DNA from: Evansella tamaricis
GTDB taxonomy: Bacteria; Bacillota; Bacilli; Bacillales; Salisediminibacteriaceae
Length of the DNA stretch: 64,000 bases
NCBI RefSeq assembly: GCF_019042215.1
Contig: NZ_JAHQCS010000091.1
Span: forward strand, 1-64,000
Direction: 5' to 3'
Shown: in pieces, positions 7,798 to 17,194 of the stretch
Position numbering within the stretch: the first letter of the stretch is position 1
Layout: each line of letters opens with the position of its first letter
Notes under the pieces: model-generated
Seen by the model: the letters and a program-made list of their open reading frames with translations, nothing else
Database searches by the model: none
What the model was told of the DNA's origin: nothing
Translations under genes and position numbers: made by a program

Positions 7798-9426
7798 ATG
7801 ATTTCTTTTCAAGATGTAATTACTCAATTTGATCAGATTGTAACGGAGTTTAATGTTGAAAAAACTACTAGGGGGAGTGTAGTAGAATACACAACCGAAA
7901 TTTTTAGTGAGAAAGTAAATATATTATTTTTAAAAACAAGTTTAACTGGGAGTGAAAGACCACGGCCACAAATAAGAGTGTTTACTGAAAAAATAATCGA
8001 ACTAGCCAACCGTTCTTTGGAGAATAATGAAAGGTTTTTTTGTTTTATTCACTGTTCCCATAGTGTGGATCAATTAAAGTTTGAGCACGTTAAGCCATAT
8101 GAGTATGTTGTCTCGTTGGAGAGTGATTGGAATATGGCAGCTGGAAGAATTGATGTGAGAAGTATCTACAATAACCTCGAAAATAATGTTAATCTCGATT
8201 ATCTTAAAGTGAATTCAAGTCAACACTCCACTCCCAGTATTCGTCAGGCAGCTTTATTCAAGTTGAACGAAACTGGATTTAAGAATGTATTGCAGTATCT
8301 TCGTTTCTTTGATAGTAGGCTGATTTCAAGAGATGAGAAACCATCACATGATGACCTCCCATTGGATGATGAAATAGAGGAGGAAAAGGTTGATTTGGCA
8401 TCCACTGCCAGCCTCGTATCTCAGGGGGTTAATAGGATCTATTTTGGGGCACCTGGTACGGGCAAGTCATTTCGAATCCAAAGATTTATCCGTGAAAATG
8501 GAATTGAAAATTACGAGGAAAAAACAGGACATCCGAATGTGTTTCGAACAACATGCCATCCCGAATTCACCTACCATGATTTTGTAGGACAAGTTATGCC
8601 TGTAGTAATCCCTGACAAGGATGACCCTTCAAAGACAAGAATTGAATATAAATTTGAACCGAAAGTTTTCACGAAAGCACTTGCACGTTCATTAGCAGAA
8701 GGGGTAGTAGAAAAACAACCAGTCTTTTTAATTTTAGAGGAGATGTCCCGGGCGAACGTTGCGGCTGTATTTGGTGATTTATTCCAGTTGTTGGATAGAG
8801 ATTCCATGACGGGAGAGAGTGAATATAAGATTAACAATGATCTGATTTCGCAATTTGTTTATAACCGTGATCAGCAAATATATTTGCCAAGTAACCTTTT
8901 TATTATAGGTACTGTCAATACGAATGACCAAAATGTTTTCGTGATGGATACGGCTTTTAAACGGAGATTTGAATTTGATTATGTTTCTGCAAATTCGGTC
9001 GTTATGAGTGAAGGCCAACCTATCAATAACTTTGAGTTTGAATTAAAGGACAATGGAGTATCAATTACCTTTCAATGGATTTCTCTGTATGGAGCACTCA
9101 ACCGCTTTATTACGAAAAAAGTGGAGAAGGGAGGGTTAGGTCTAAAGGAGGATAAACAATTAGGCCAGTTTTTTATAAAGTTTCGTGATGGGGATGATGA
9201 ATATAACTATAATCAGATTAAGGGAAAACTACTTCAATATCTTTATGATGACATTGAAGAGGAAGCATATACAGGACAATCCCTTTTTAACGAAGAAATC
9301 AACAGCTTTGGAGATGCGTATCTCTCCTTAAATAAAAACCTTGCTATTTTTTCATCGGAATTTATGCAGGAGTATGAGAGATTCGTGAGAAAAACAGCAC
9401 AAGAAGGATTAGAGAGCGATGTCTAA
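7798..9426 (+). CDS. McrB-like AAA+ NTPase subunit of restriction system
   Basis: 542 residues. Residues 1-200 form a separate domain without a motif I know, presumably DNA recognition as in other McrB-like subunits. From 217 the NTPase begins: Walker A GAPGTGKS (217-224), Walker B region VFLILEEMSRANVAAVFGDL, sensor-type IIGTVNTNDQNVFVMDTAF and the arginine pair FKRRFEF. These are the marks of the McrB/LlaJI.R1/BsuMI-YdiS type motor. The gene overlaps the nuclease gene by eight bases. It would form a ring that translocates DNA and activates the nuclease. GTP versus ATP use cannot be read with certainty. Confidence 0.88.
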   Translation: MISFQDVITQFDQIVTEFNVEKTTRGSVVEYTTEIFSEKVNILFLKTSLTGSERPRPQIRVFTEKIIELANRSLENNERFFCFIHCSHSVDQLKFEHVKPYEYVVSLESDWNMAAGRIDVRSIYNNLENNVNLDYLKVNSSQHSTPSIRQAALFKLNETGFKNVLQYLRFFDSRLISRDEKPSHDDLPLDDEIEEEKVDLASTASLVSQGVNRIYFGAPGTGKSFRIQRFIRENGIENYEEKTGHPNVFRTTCHPEFTYHDFVGQVMPVVIPDKDDPSKTRIEYKFEPKVFTKALARSLAEGVVEKQPVFLILEEMSRANVAAVFGDLFQLLDRDSMTGESEYKINNDLISQFVYNRDQQIYLPSNLFIIGTVNTNDQNVFVMDTAFKRRFEFDYVSANSVVMSEGQPINNFEFELKDNGVSITFQWISLYGALNRFITKKVEKGGLGLKEDKQLGQFFIKFRDGDDEYNYNQIKGKLLQYLYDDIEEEAYTGQSLFNEEINSFGDAYLSLNKNLAIFSSEFMQEYERFVRKTAQEGLESDV

Positions 9427-10684
9427 CATGCGCTATCATATTGTACAAGATGGGGATTTTGTGGATCCATTAACGAAGATAAAATTTATAAATCAATTGA
9501 ATGACAGAGATATTGCCTTCAACCAGGATGGGGAACGATATAATTTTGTGGGGATAATTTTCAACAGTGAAAATGTACTTATAAGCTTTCCGAAGAACAC
9601 GTTGAATTTGGAGCAAAGGGAGGCCTTTGAAAAAAATAGAAATACATTATACAAACATATGCATCTTCTTTTTCAATGTATCAAAAAGACTGTGGACGCT
9701 AGGAATGACAGGTACGCGGGAATCAGGCGAGAATTGAATGCTGATTATCCATTTCTAGAGTTCTTTGTGATCTATCAATACTATAAGAAATTTGGGCTGT
9801 TTACCAATGAAAAAGAAATCAGGAAGTTTGGCTACACAGGTAAAATTTCATGGAAGGATACCATTAACAAATCTCCAACTGTCGTGAATAATAATAACAT
9901 ACTATTTTTGCCGCTTGTAATTAAGAATAACGTCAATGAACATGTGTTTATAAGTAAATGTATGGCTTTCGTTATTGATTCCACATTAGAGAAATTTTCT
10001 CTGATCCTCCAGGGAAACAAGTTGAATTTAGACACGAGTGATATAGATTTTACAAATAAGCCATTGATTATCTCCCAATTAAGAAATACGAAGCGAACGA
10101 TGTTTAAGAACGTCCATCAACGACTTGTGGACGGATTAATCTCTTTTTTTGAACAAAGGGATAATCAAGGAGGGAATCAACATTTAAAGATTTATTCGTT
10201 CCATTTAGTATGGGAGAGTATGGTCGGCAATTATTTACGGAAAAAATTTAAAAGAGTCACTGAAAATGATGAGTTAGTGTTTTCTGATGAAACTATGGAA
10301 CATAATCCGTTTATGAAAAAAATAGTATATCCGGATGTTAGGGGAGAAAATGGACATAGAATAGAGCCTGATCATTACTTAATTTCCGGAAATTTCAGGT
10401 ATATAATGGATGCAAAATACTATCAGGCGATTAAAGAATTGGATTATAAACAAATTTCCTATTATTTTTTACTAAAACACTTTGAAGCAAAACGGGATTC
10501 CAATGGGGATGTGATCGAAGAGTTAAAGACATATAATGCCTTAATTTTACCGACTGCAGGTAAAAACGATAGTGAGAAGCATTTTGAATTTAACCCGGAA
10601 TTCAATATGAATGAGGAGAGATTTGTCATTACCATTCAGTACCTTAATACATTAGAAGTCATGAGAATCTATACTAATGTTTAA
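9419..10684 (+). CDS. McrC/LlaJI-like restriction endonuclease subunit
   Basis: 421 residues. N-terminal half is McrC-like; the C-terminal half has a PD-(D/E)xK nuclease core with D318 (in IEPDHYL) and D331-A-K333 (MDAKYY), preceded by FHLVWESMVGNYLRKKF (about 260-276) as in LlaJI-family enzymes. In LlaJI and Bacillus BsuMI the equivalent protein acts with an McrB-like partner to cut unmodified DNA. Coupled to the upstream gene by an eight-base overlap with AAGGATTAGAGAG as binding site. Here the companion methylase is a D12 adenine enzyme, whereas LlaJI and BsuMI use cytosine-C5 methylases (family knowledge), which makes the combination unusual. Confidence 0.82.
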   Translation: MSNMRYHIVQDGDFVDPLTKIKFINQLNDRDIAFNQDGERYNFVGIIFNSENVLISFPKNTLNLEQREAFEKNRNTLYKHMHLLFQCIKKTVDARNDRYAGIRRELNADYPFLEFFVIYQYYKKFGLFTNEKEIRKFGYTGKISWKDTINKSPTVVNNNNILFLPLVIKNNVNEHVFISKCMAFVIDSTLEKFSLILQGNKLNLDTSDIDFTNKPLIISQLRNTKRTMFKNVHQRLVDGLISFFEQRDNQGGNQHLKIYSFHLVWESMVGNYLRKKFKRVTENDELVFSDETMEHNPFMKKIVYPDVRGENGHRIEPDHYLISGNFRYIMDAKYYQAIKELDYKQISYYFLLKHFEAKRDSNGDVIEELKTYNALILPTAGKNDSEKHFEFNPEFNMNEERFVITIQYLNTLEVMRIYTNV

Positions 10685-10847
10685 TACGGAATAAGGGTTG
10701 GTCAGGCAGAGGTTTTAAAATTTTATTTCGTACTAGATAAAGAGTTTAAAGGGTCTATCGTAGATTCTATACTTAATTATAAAAAAATATAATATACAAC
10801 GTTTCAAAAATTTTGTATAATTAGCACGACATAAGAATATTTGAATT

Positions 10848-11014
10848 AAGTTAGGTGCTAGCCTTCATAGAATGTTAGCTTAAAAGGGAAGATTGGTGTA
10901 AAGCCAACGCGGTCCCGCCACTGTAAATGGGAGTAACCTGCATGATGCCACTGTCTTTTTGAAGATGGGAAGGCGCAGGGAACGATTACCATAAGCCAGG
11001 AGACCTGCCTCACT
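10848..11014 (+). ncRNA. cobalamin (adenosylcobalamin-type) riboswitch
   Basis: Clear class-defining blocks in order: TTAGGTGCTAG at the start, AAAAGGGAAG, GGTGTAAAGCCAACGCGG, TCCCGCCACTGTAAATGGG, and the B12 box AAGCCAGGAGACCTGCCT at about 10993-11010. The element precedes the surface protein and ECF transporter operon and is expected to shut it off when cobalamin is plentiful. Confidence 0.95.
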
Positions 11015-11047
11015 TATTTTTCACCGTACTACGAGGATAGGAGGGTG

Positions 11048-11090
11048 TTAAGTGGTAAAGTATGCTATTTTACTGTCTTAATTTCTTTCT
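11048..11090 (+). terminator. possible riboswitch-controlled attenuator hairpin
   Basis: TTAAG..GTAAA.TA (from 11048) can pair with TA.TTTAC..CTTAA (to 11081), followed by a broken T run (TTTCTTTCT). It lies between the B12 box and the first gene, where an expression platform is expected. The stem has internal mismatches, so this is a candidate only; translation control is an alternative. Confidence 0.4.
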
Positions 11091-11158
11091 CCTTCACAGG
11101 GGATTTTTTTATGCCATTTTTTATACCAACAACCACATAAGAAGAGGGAGAGAAGAAG

Positions 11159-13033
11159 ATGAAACGAACAGGTAACATTTTTCTGAGTTTTCTATTAGTT
11201 TTTGGAATGCTCCTTGGCAGCATTCAAACCGCGGTAGTTGCGGAATCCGAAGGGGAGTTAGGAAAAGTAAGAGTAATCGGTGGAGAAGAACCCTTCGAAG
11301 CAACTTATGAGTACACGGAAGAAATGACGGCCCTTGAAATCCTGGAAGCCGTTGTTGGGGAAGAGAACGTTGAGACCTCTGAAACAGATGATGGTATCAG
11401 TCTTGATCTAATTTTTGGTGTGGGTTTAGGAGATACACATTTTTGGGATTTTTATATTAACGGAATACAGGCTCAAGTAGGGTCTGGGGTCTACGTTGTT
11501 AATGAAGGAGACAACCTAACATTTAAATACACAGATTGGACTGAAGATGTAGAAAATAGCACATCTATAAAAGTTATTAACTATGATACTACAATATTCG
11601 ACACCAGTTGGCCTATTTCTTTCTTGCCAGAAGAACAACCTACTGCATTTGATTTATTGTTGACAGTTTTAGGCTATGAAAACATTGATTACACTTATTA
11701 TGACGTAATGGGTTATTACATTGAAAGAATCTCAAATAATTCCATTAAAGAGAAACACTTCTGGGCTTTCTATGTAGATAAAGTAGCACAAGTTGTTGGA
11801 GCAAGTAACCACTATTTAGAGAATGGGGACCAAATAAAGTTCAACTACGAATCTTGGGACACAGGTGATTGGGATGACGACGGGTCTACAGGTGGATCTG
11901 ACGATAAAGATAATAGCAATGATCTATCCACGAACTTAGACAAAGCCATTGTAAAAACATCCGTTGAAGCAGCAAAGAATTATGTTCTATCACAAACCGT
12001 TGGAGACTGGCAAGCCATTGCCTTAAAACAGGCAGGTTACCCTATACCTACTGAGTATTTAGCTAGTGTTAAAAAAGCAGTTAGTGACGCCGAAGGTCAA
12101 TTCCGCCTTATTAATGATACGTCTCGACGCAGTCTGGGTATTTTAGCCGCAGGGGCAGACCCAACGAATATAGAGGGATATAACCTTATTGAAAGAATTT
12201 ATAACGGGACCAACGTTACAAATCAAGGGTTAGTTGGTGTTGCCTTTAGCTTAATTGCATTAGACAGCGCAAACTTTACCGTTCCCGCAGACGCCCTATG
12301 GACACGGGAAGCATTAATAGAAGAGTTATTAAATGGCCAACTTTCCGATGGTGGTTGGAACTGGACTGGTAGGGCACCTAGTGATTTAGATTCCACTGCG
12401 ATGATTCTTACAGCCCTAGCACCTTATGAGAATGACCCAGAAGTTCAAACTGCCATTGACTCTGCCGTTCAGTTACTAGTTGATAGCTTCATAGACGATA
12501 AAGTCAACAATAGTTCTACTGCTGCACAAATCATTATTGCCCTTTCCGCATTGGAACTAGACGCCAATGCTTACCATAACAGTAATGATACAAGTTTAAT
12601 CGAGTACCTATTAAGCTTCCAGAACGAAACGGATGGAGGATTTGGTTGGCAAAACACGAATAGTGATGCTTTCTCAACGGATCAAGCCTTCCGTGGTATC
12701 GTTGCCTACCAATTATTTATAGAAGGAAAATCATCCTTATATTCCTTTGGTCAATCTTCTGAACCAGGACAGGAGCCTGAGCCAGAAAAGGAAGAGCCAG
12801 CGACTCCGATATCGGATGACGACGGTACACCCCCTGTAGCAGAAACAGAAACGGATAACGGGGAAACGGAAGAAGAAACAACTACACCAGTTTCATCTGA
12901 ACAAGAAAAAGAAGGCCACCGCCTCCCGGATACGTCAACACTATACTATAATCTGCTTGCTTTAGGTATACTGCTTGTATTGGTTGGGGCTATTTACCTT
13001 GTAAGAGTAAGACGACTGAAAGCAATGAACTAA
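11159..13033 (+). CDS. transcobalamin-like, sortase-anchored surface protein (2x DUF4430 + alpha/alpha toroid)
   Basis: 624 residues. Signal peptide at 1-28 (KRTGNIFLSFLLVFGMLLGS). Two DUF4430 domains follow (about 38-115 and 138-240), each with a THFWDFYINGIQ / KHFWAFYVDKVA core; this fold matches the C-terminal domain of transcobalamin and intrinsic factor. Residues about 265-540 form prenyltransferase/terpenoid-toroid repeats (GQLSDGGWNWTG, ETDGGFGWQNTN), like the alpha domain of the same animal proteins but in the opposite order. An acidic Pro/Glu/Thr linker leads to LPDTS (589-593), a membrane segment and VRVRRLK, a sortase signal of the type used by Bacillus YhcS substrates. First gene behind a cobalamin riboswitch: probably binds B12 at the wall. 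Confidence 0.85.
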   Translation: MKRTGNIFLSFLLVFGMLLGSIQTAVVAESEGELGKVRVIGGEEPFEATYEYTEEMTALEILEAVVGEENVETSETDDGISLDLIFGVGLGDTHFWDFYINGIQAQVGSGVYVVNEGDNLTFKYTDWTEDVENSTSIKVINYDTTIFDTSWPISFLPEEQPTAFDLLLTVLGYENIDYTYYDVMGYYIERISNNSIKEKHFWAFYVDKVAQVVGASNHYLENGDQIKFNYESWDTGDWDDDGSTGGSDDKDNSNDLSTNLDKAIVKTSVEAAKNYVLSQTVGDWQAIALKQAGYPIPTEYLASVKKAVSDAEGQFRLINDTSRRSLGILAAGADPTNIEGYNLIERIYNGTNVTNQGLVGVAFSLIALDSANFTVPADALWTREALIEELLNGQLSDGGWNWTGRAPSDLDSTAMILTALAPYENDPEVQTAIDSAVQLLVDSFIDDKVNNSSTAAQIIIALSALELDANAYHNSNDTSLIEYLLSFQNETDGGFGWQNTNSDAFSTDQAFRGIVAYQLFIEGKSSLYSFGQSSEPGQEPEPEKEEPATPISDDDGTPPVAETETDNGETEEETTTPVSSEQEKEGHRLPDTSTLYYNLLALGILLVLVGAIYLVRVRRLKAMN

Positions 13034-13046
13034 TCTTATTAACCTG

Positions 13047-13077
13047 TCCCTCCTGTTCTTTCAATAGGAGGGATTTA
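13047..13077 (+). terminator. intercistronic hairpin
   Basis: TCCCTCCT (13047-13054) pairs with AGGAGGGA (13066-13073), followed by TTTAT. The short T tract suggests partial termination or mRNA stabilisation between the surface protein and the lipoprotein genes, giving unequal amounts of the two. Confidence 0.6.
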
Positions 13078-13130
13078 TAAAAATTGGTGGAACATGTTTT
13101 CTAGAATAATATTTATGAAGGGGGAAAACC

Positions 13131-13934
13131 ATGGAAAAGTTCCGTCTGAGAAAGTATACAATCCTTTTGTTTTCCTTAATTGTAGTTTTTAATTTAATAG
13201 GATGTGGCACAAACAATGAGCCATTAACTAGTGAGGAAGAAATTGATCATACAGAAACACCAGAGACTATTGAGCAATCAGAGACCGTAACGGAAATTAG
13301 ATTACCTGTGGAAGACGGCTATTCGAGAGTAAAAACGGATGATCTAGAAGACTTAGAACTGACAGAGGACCTACAGGAATCACAGACAGATGAAGAAGGA
13401 ACAGATGAAATAGCAACAGAAGAAGTAAGTTCGTCTGATCGGACTAGTACCTCTGATTCAAAGACGAATACAGCAAAAGTGGAATCCAAACCAAAGGGAG
13501 AATCCAACGGGAAAGAAACTACTAAATCTACAACAAAACCAAAGGAAGAGAATACAAAAGAAAATAATTCTTCTAAACCTCCTTCTACAGAGCCAGAGAA
13601 AGAAAAAGCACCATCACCAACTGTTACAATAATGATTACTGGTCCAAAGGAGGTTGGCACACTAGTAAGTGAGAAAAAGGTTGACTTCAAGGAAGGGGAT
13701 ACTGTTTTAGATATCCTATTGAAGACATCTGTAGTTGTAGATTATACAGGCGGCGGTGCCACTGCTTATGTTTATGGAATTGCAGATTTATTTGAATTTG
13801 ACTATGGACCTCGAAGTGGATGGATTGCTAGAGTTAACGGAAATGATTTAACGAAAAGCTCCGGTACTACTACAGTCAAAGAAGGGGACAAAATCACTTG
13901 GGTTTACTTAGAAGATTTTATGGACGGTAACTGA
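13131..13934 (+). CDS. DUF4430 lipoprotein, predicted B12-binding partner
   Basis: 267 residues. Lipoprotein signal with lipobox NLIGC and Cys25, then a long Ser/Thr/Glu/Lys-rich disordered stalk (about 26-160), then one DUF4430 domain at the C-terminus (about 163-264) with VDFKEGDTVLDILLKT, SGWIARVNGND and EGDKITWVY. Anchored to the membrane outer face by lipid, with the domain held away by the stalk. Placed between the wall-anchored protein and the ECF T gene, it probably receives cobalamin or hands it to the transporter. Start ATG has GGGGGAAAA upstream; stop overlaps the next start by one base (TGATG). Confidence 0.82.
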   Translation: MEKFRLRKYTILLFSLIVVFNLIGCGTNNEPLTSEEEIDHTETPETIEQSETVTEIRLPVEDGYSRVKTDDLEDLELTEDLQESQTDEEGTDEIATEEVSSSDRTSTSDSKTNTAKVESKPKGESNGKETTKSTTKPKEENTKENNSSKPPSTEPEKEKAPSPTVTIMITGPKEVGTLVSEKKVDFKEGDTVLDILLKTSVVVDYTGGGATAYVYGIADLFEFDYGPRSGWIARVNGNDLTKSSGTTTVKEGDKITWVYLEDFMDGN

Positions 13935-14821
13935 TGATACACCGTTTTCAGGATTTTCACCCTTTCTTAACCTTTTTCTATTATTGTGGGGCAATTCTTC
14001 TGATTATGTTGTTTCAGCACCCAACGATATTAAGTGTTGTTCTTTTTATTATCCTCGTTATTCACTTTATAGATGATGGATTTAGAAGCTTACGTCGTTG
14101 GCGTGTTCTAATTTTTACAACTGGAATCCTGATTTTGGTCCTGAATCCCCTTTTTAATGAAAGGGGAAGGAATGTTTTGTTTGAGGTGTTTGGTCACAGA
14201 GTGACATTAGAAGCGCTAATTTACGGTGGAATAACAGCACTGTCAATCATAACCATTATTGCCCTGTTTGTTTCCTATAATGAAGTAATGACTCCAAATA
14301 AATTGTTATTCCTTTTTTCAAAGTTTTTACCACAATTCGCAATACTGCTAATGCTTACACTAAGGTTTATTCCATTGATGAAACGGAGACTAGAAGATAT
14401 ATCAGCAGTACAACAAAGTAAAGGGATATCAGTTCATGAAGGGAAGTGGAGGAGTAAAGCGAAGAATGGCCTCCTCTATGTGCAAGTACTGCTCACCTAT
14501 TCCCTTGAGGAAGCGATTCAGACTGCTGATTCCATGAACGCACGAGAATATGGACAAGGGAAGAGAAGCACGTATGAGCATTTCCGTTTTAAAAAATCAG
14601 ATGGGATTGCACTTGCATTTTTATCAATACTAATTTTCATTTTGTTAATGGGACGGTTTAATGGATACGGTTATCTCACTATCTATCCTGTCATGGGTTC
14701 GCTACAATTATCAGCATTGGAATGGTTTTATGTGGTGGTACTTAGCTTGTTTTACTCATTCCCATTACTAGTAGAAGGAGGAGGATATCTTAAATGGCGT
14801 TTATTGAAATCAATAATTTAA
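13934..14821 (+). CDS. ECF transporter transmembrane subunit (EcfT/CbiQ family)
   Basis: 295 residues with membrane segments in the N-terminal 110 residues, a cytoplasmic coupling part (RLEDISAVQQSKGISVHEGK and ADSMNAREYGQGKRS) and further membrane segments at the C-terminus. The A-R-x-Y segment corresponds to the coupling helix motif through which EcfT contacts the ATPases. Coupled to both neighbours (one-base overlap upstream, 28-base overlap downstream). In the riboswitch operon it forms the scaffold joining the substrate-binding S subunit and the ATPase. Confidence 0.88.
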   Translation: MIHRFQDFHPFLTFFYYCGAILLIMLFQHPTILSVVLFIILVIHFIDDGFRSLRRWRVLIFTTGILILVLNPLFNERGRNVLFEVFGHRVTLEALIYGGITALSIITIIALFVSYNEVMTPNKLLFLFSKFLPQFAILLMLTLRFIPLMKRRLEDISAVQQSKGISVHEGKWRSKAKNGLLYVQVLLTYSLEEAIQTADSMNAREYGQGKRSTYEHFRFKKSDGIALAFLSILIFILLMGRFNGYGYLTIYPVMGSLQLSALEWFYVVVLSLFYSFPLLVEGGGYLKWRLLKSII

Positions 14822-16476
14822 CCTTTAATTATCCAAATAATATCAATGCGCCAGCTTTGGACGAACTCTCACTTTCTGTAGAAAAGGGACAATTTATTGT
14901 TCTTTTCGGACCTTCAGGTTGTGGAAAAAGCACACTTCTACGTTTATTAAAAAAGGAGATTCAGCCACATGGAGTGCTATCTGGTGATATTTTGTTCAAT
15001 GGACATACACTTGATGAAGAAGGATCTGGATCGAGAGAAGTTGGCTTTGTTTTCCAAGACCCAGAGAATCAGGTCGTGGCTGACCAAGTCCTCCATGAAC
15101 TGGCATTCGGACTGGAAAATCAGGGACTGCCTACTAATGAAATGAGGAATAGGATTGCTGAGATGGTTCACTTCATGGGTGCGGAACATTTGCTTCATCG
15201 GAAAACACATGAATTATCAGGGGGACAGAAGCAGCAACTCAATCTAGCTTCCGTCCTGTTAATGCAGCCTAGTGTGTTATTGTTGGATGAACCTACCGCA
15301 CAACTTGATCCGGTCAGTTCCAGAGAGTTTCTAGATATGATTGTTCGTCTCAATGAGGAGTTTGGATTGACTGTAATTATGGCAGAACATCGCCTTGAAG
15401 AAGTTATTTCTGTTGCAGATAAAATTGTCATGATGGATAATGGACGGGTTCAGATTGCTGGGAATCCAAAACAGGTTGTGAATCACATTTGGAATAAAGC
15501 AGATAAAACATATATCCCATCGATTCCTTCATTTTATTTACAGATAACAAAGGAAGTGGATCAACATCATCAAAGTGTTGTAGAAGATATCCCTTTAACA
15601 GTGAAGGAAGGTAAAAACTGGTTACAATCGCAACCGTTTATTGATAATGGTAGAAAATCTGAATTAAATAAAGCGGAAGAAATAGATATGGCTGACATCG
15701 TTCGAGTAAACAATTTATTTTTTCAGTACGAAATAGGAAAAAAAGCGGAACTTATCCTTAAAGAATTGGATTTTTCGTTACGCAAAGGTGAGATTTATAC
15801 TTTATTAGGGGGTAACGGTTCAGGTAAATCTACGTTGTTAAAAGTGATTTGTGGTATTCATAAACCGCAAAGGGGGAAGGTTTATATATACGAGAAATCA
15901 CTTAAACGCTGGACTAGAAATGAACTTGCAAAGAGTATTGGTTATTTGCCACAGAACCCAAAATTGTTTTTTATTCAGGATACGCTAGAAAAGGAATTAC
16001 AGTATACGATGGAGCAATGGGATATTGAATCACCTTATGAGGCCACAACTCTTCTGGAATCTTTGGGTATTTCTCATTTGCGTCACAAACATCCGTATGA
16101 TCTAAGTGGGGGAGAACTACAAAAAGCAGCATTAGCCTGCCTTTTATTGCGTAAACCCGAGATACTTTTACTGGATGAACCCACAAAAGGGCTTGATCCC
16201 GTTTCTAAGAAACAGTTAGGGAAGATCCTGATTCAACTCCAATCAAATGGAATGACAGTTCTTATGACGTCGCATGATGTGGAATTTGCAGCAAAAATTG
16301 CAGACAGATGTGGCATGATGTTTGAAGGGAAGATCACATCTGAATCAGAACCTGCGTCCTTTTTTAGAGGTAATTTCTTTTATACAACAATGATTCAACG
16401 GTTGTTAAGAAGTACTCCCTGTGAGGCCGTTACATTGGAGGAGGCTGTTCAGTCATGGAAAATAAGCAGAAACTAA
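14794..16476 (+). CDS. ECF transporter ATPase, two fused ABC domains (EcfA-EcfA')
   Basis: 560 residues. First nucleotide-binding domain: Walker A GPSGCGKST, Q-loop FQDPENQ, signature LSGGQKQQ, Walker B VLLLDEPTAQLD. Second, from about residue 300: GGNGSGKST, LPQNPK, LSGGELQK, ILLLDEPTKGLD. Both domains look intact, so both ATP sites should work. Most ECF systems use two separate ATPases; fused forms occur in dedicated (group I or B12-type) systems. Starts inside the EcfT gene with GGAGGAGG upstream and overlaps the S gene. Confidence 0.9.
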   Translation: MAFIEINNLTFNYPNNINAPALDELSLSVEKGQFIVLFGPSGCGKSTLLRLLKKEIQPHGVLSGDILFNGHTLDEEGSGSREVGFVFQDPENQVVADQVLHELAFGLENQGLPTNEMRNRIAEMVHFMGAEHLLHRKTHELSGGQKQQLNLASVLLMQPSVLLLDEPTAQLDPVSSREFLDMIVRLNEEFGLTVIMAEHRLEEVISVADKIVMMDNGRVQIAGNPKQVVNHIWNKADKTYIPSIPSFYLQITKEVDQHHQSVVEDIPLTVKEGKNWLQSQPFIDNGRKSELNKAEEIDMADIVRVNNLFFQYEIGKKAELILKELDFSLRKGEIYTLLGGNGSGKSTLLKVICGIHKPQRGKVYIYEKSLKRWTRNELAKSIGYLPQNPKLFFIQDTLEKELQYTMEQWDIESPYEATTLLESLGISHLRHKHPYDLSGGELQKAALACLLLRKPEILLLDEPTKGLDPVSKKQLGKILIQLQSNGMTVLMTSHDVEFAAKIADRCGMMFEGKITSESEPASFFRGNFFYTTMIQRLLRSTPCEAVTLEEAVQSWKISRN

Positions 16477-17147
16477 AAATGGCTGGACTCCTTGCCATAT
16501 CAGTTTCACTAGTTATCATATCGGTACAGTGGATTGATTACTATTTGTGGTTCAGCTTTGGTGTTGTTATATCAGCTTTTTTTTTGTTTCTTGTTCGATT
16601 TGAGAGAAAAGTCATTGATGCACGTGAAATTGTATTGCTTGCTGTTTTGGCTGCCATTGCCGCTGTTAGCCGAATTCCCTTTGCGAGCATCCCAAGTGTC
16701 CAACCCACGACGTTTGTGGTGATGATGGCGGGGTTTGTCTTTGGAAAAGAAAGTGGATTCATTATTGGTGTGGTCGCAGCCCTTGCTTCCAATATGATAT
16801 TAGGGCAGGGACCATGGACACCATGGCAGATGATCGCATGGGGCCTTGTGGGCTTTTCCGCTGGTCTTCTTCGCAACCAGACTTTTATGCAAAAGACATG
16901 GGGGAAAGTAGTATTTGGAGTAGTTTGGGGGTTTTTGTTCGGTTGGATAATGAACATGTGGGGTTTAATTGCCTTCACAGGACCCGAAGGTTTTCTTGAT
17001 TTTCAGGTGCTCCTTCCTTATTTTATGGGAAGTGCCCTGTTCGATTCCATGCATGCCGTCTCCAACGTTATTTTTCTCTTATTATTCAGTGGATTATGGG
17101 TGTCGATTTTACAACGTTTTAAAACGAAATACGGGCTTTTGGAGTAG
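16455..17147 (+). CDS. ECF transporter S component, predicted cobalamin-specific
   Basis: 230 residues, about six membrane segments. Contains ISAFFLFLVRFERK, AVSRIPFASIPSVQPTTFVV (about 68-87), then MMAGFVFGKESGFIIGVVAA and GQGPWTPWQM, a pattern of CbrT-like and related S components. The family fits B12 or a precursor, and the cobalamin riboswitch makes this the best prediction. Last gene of the operon, ended by the hairpin at 17195. Alternative: a corrinoid precursor such as cobinamide is the real cargo. Confidence 0.82.
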   Translation: MENKQKLKMAGLLAISVSLVIISVQWIDYYLWFSFGVVISAFFLFLVRFERKVIDAREIVLLAVLAAIAAVSRIPFASIPSVQPTTFVVMMAGFVFGKESGFIIGVVAALASNMILGQGPWTPWQMIAWGLVGFSAGLLRNQTFMQKTWGKVVFGVVWGFLFGWIMNMWGLIAFTGPEGFLDFQVLLPYFMGSALFDSMHAVSNVIFLLLFSGLWVSILQRFKTKYGLLE

Positions 17148-17194
17148 TAAATACTGAATACATCATTTCTACGTTCTTACTTAAACGTTGGAAA

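Noticed and set aside
13319-13690. Minus-strand 123-codon frame, Ser/Val rich
   Set aside because: Shadow of the low-complexity linker of the DUF4430 lipoprotein.
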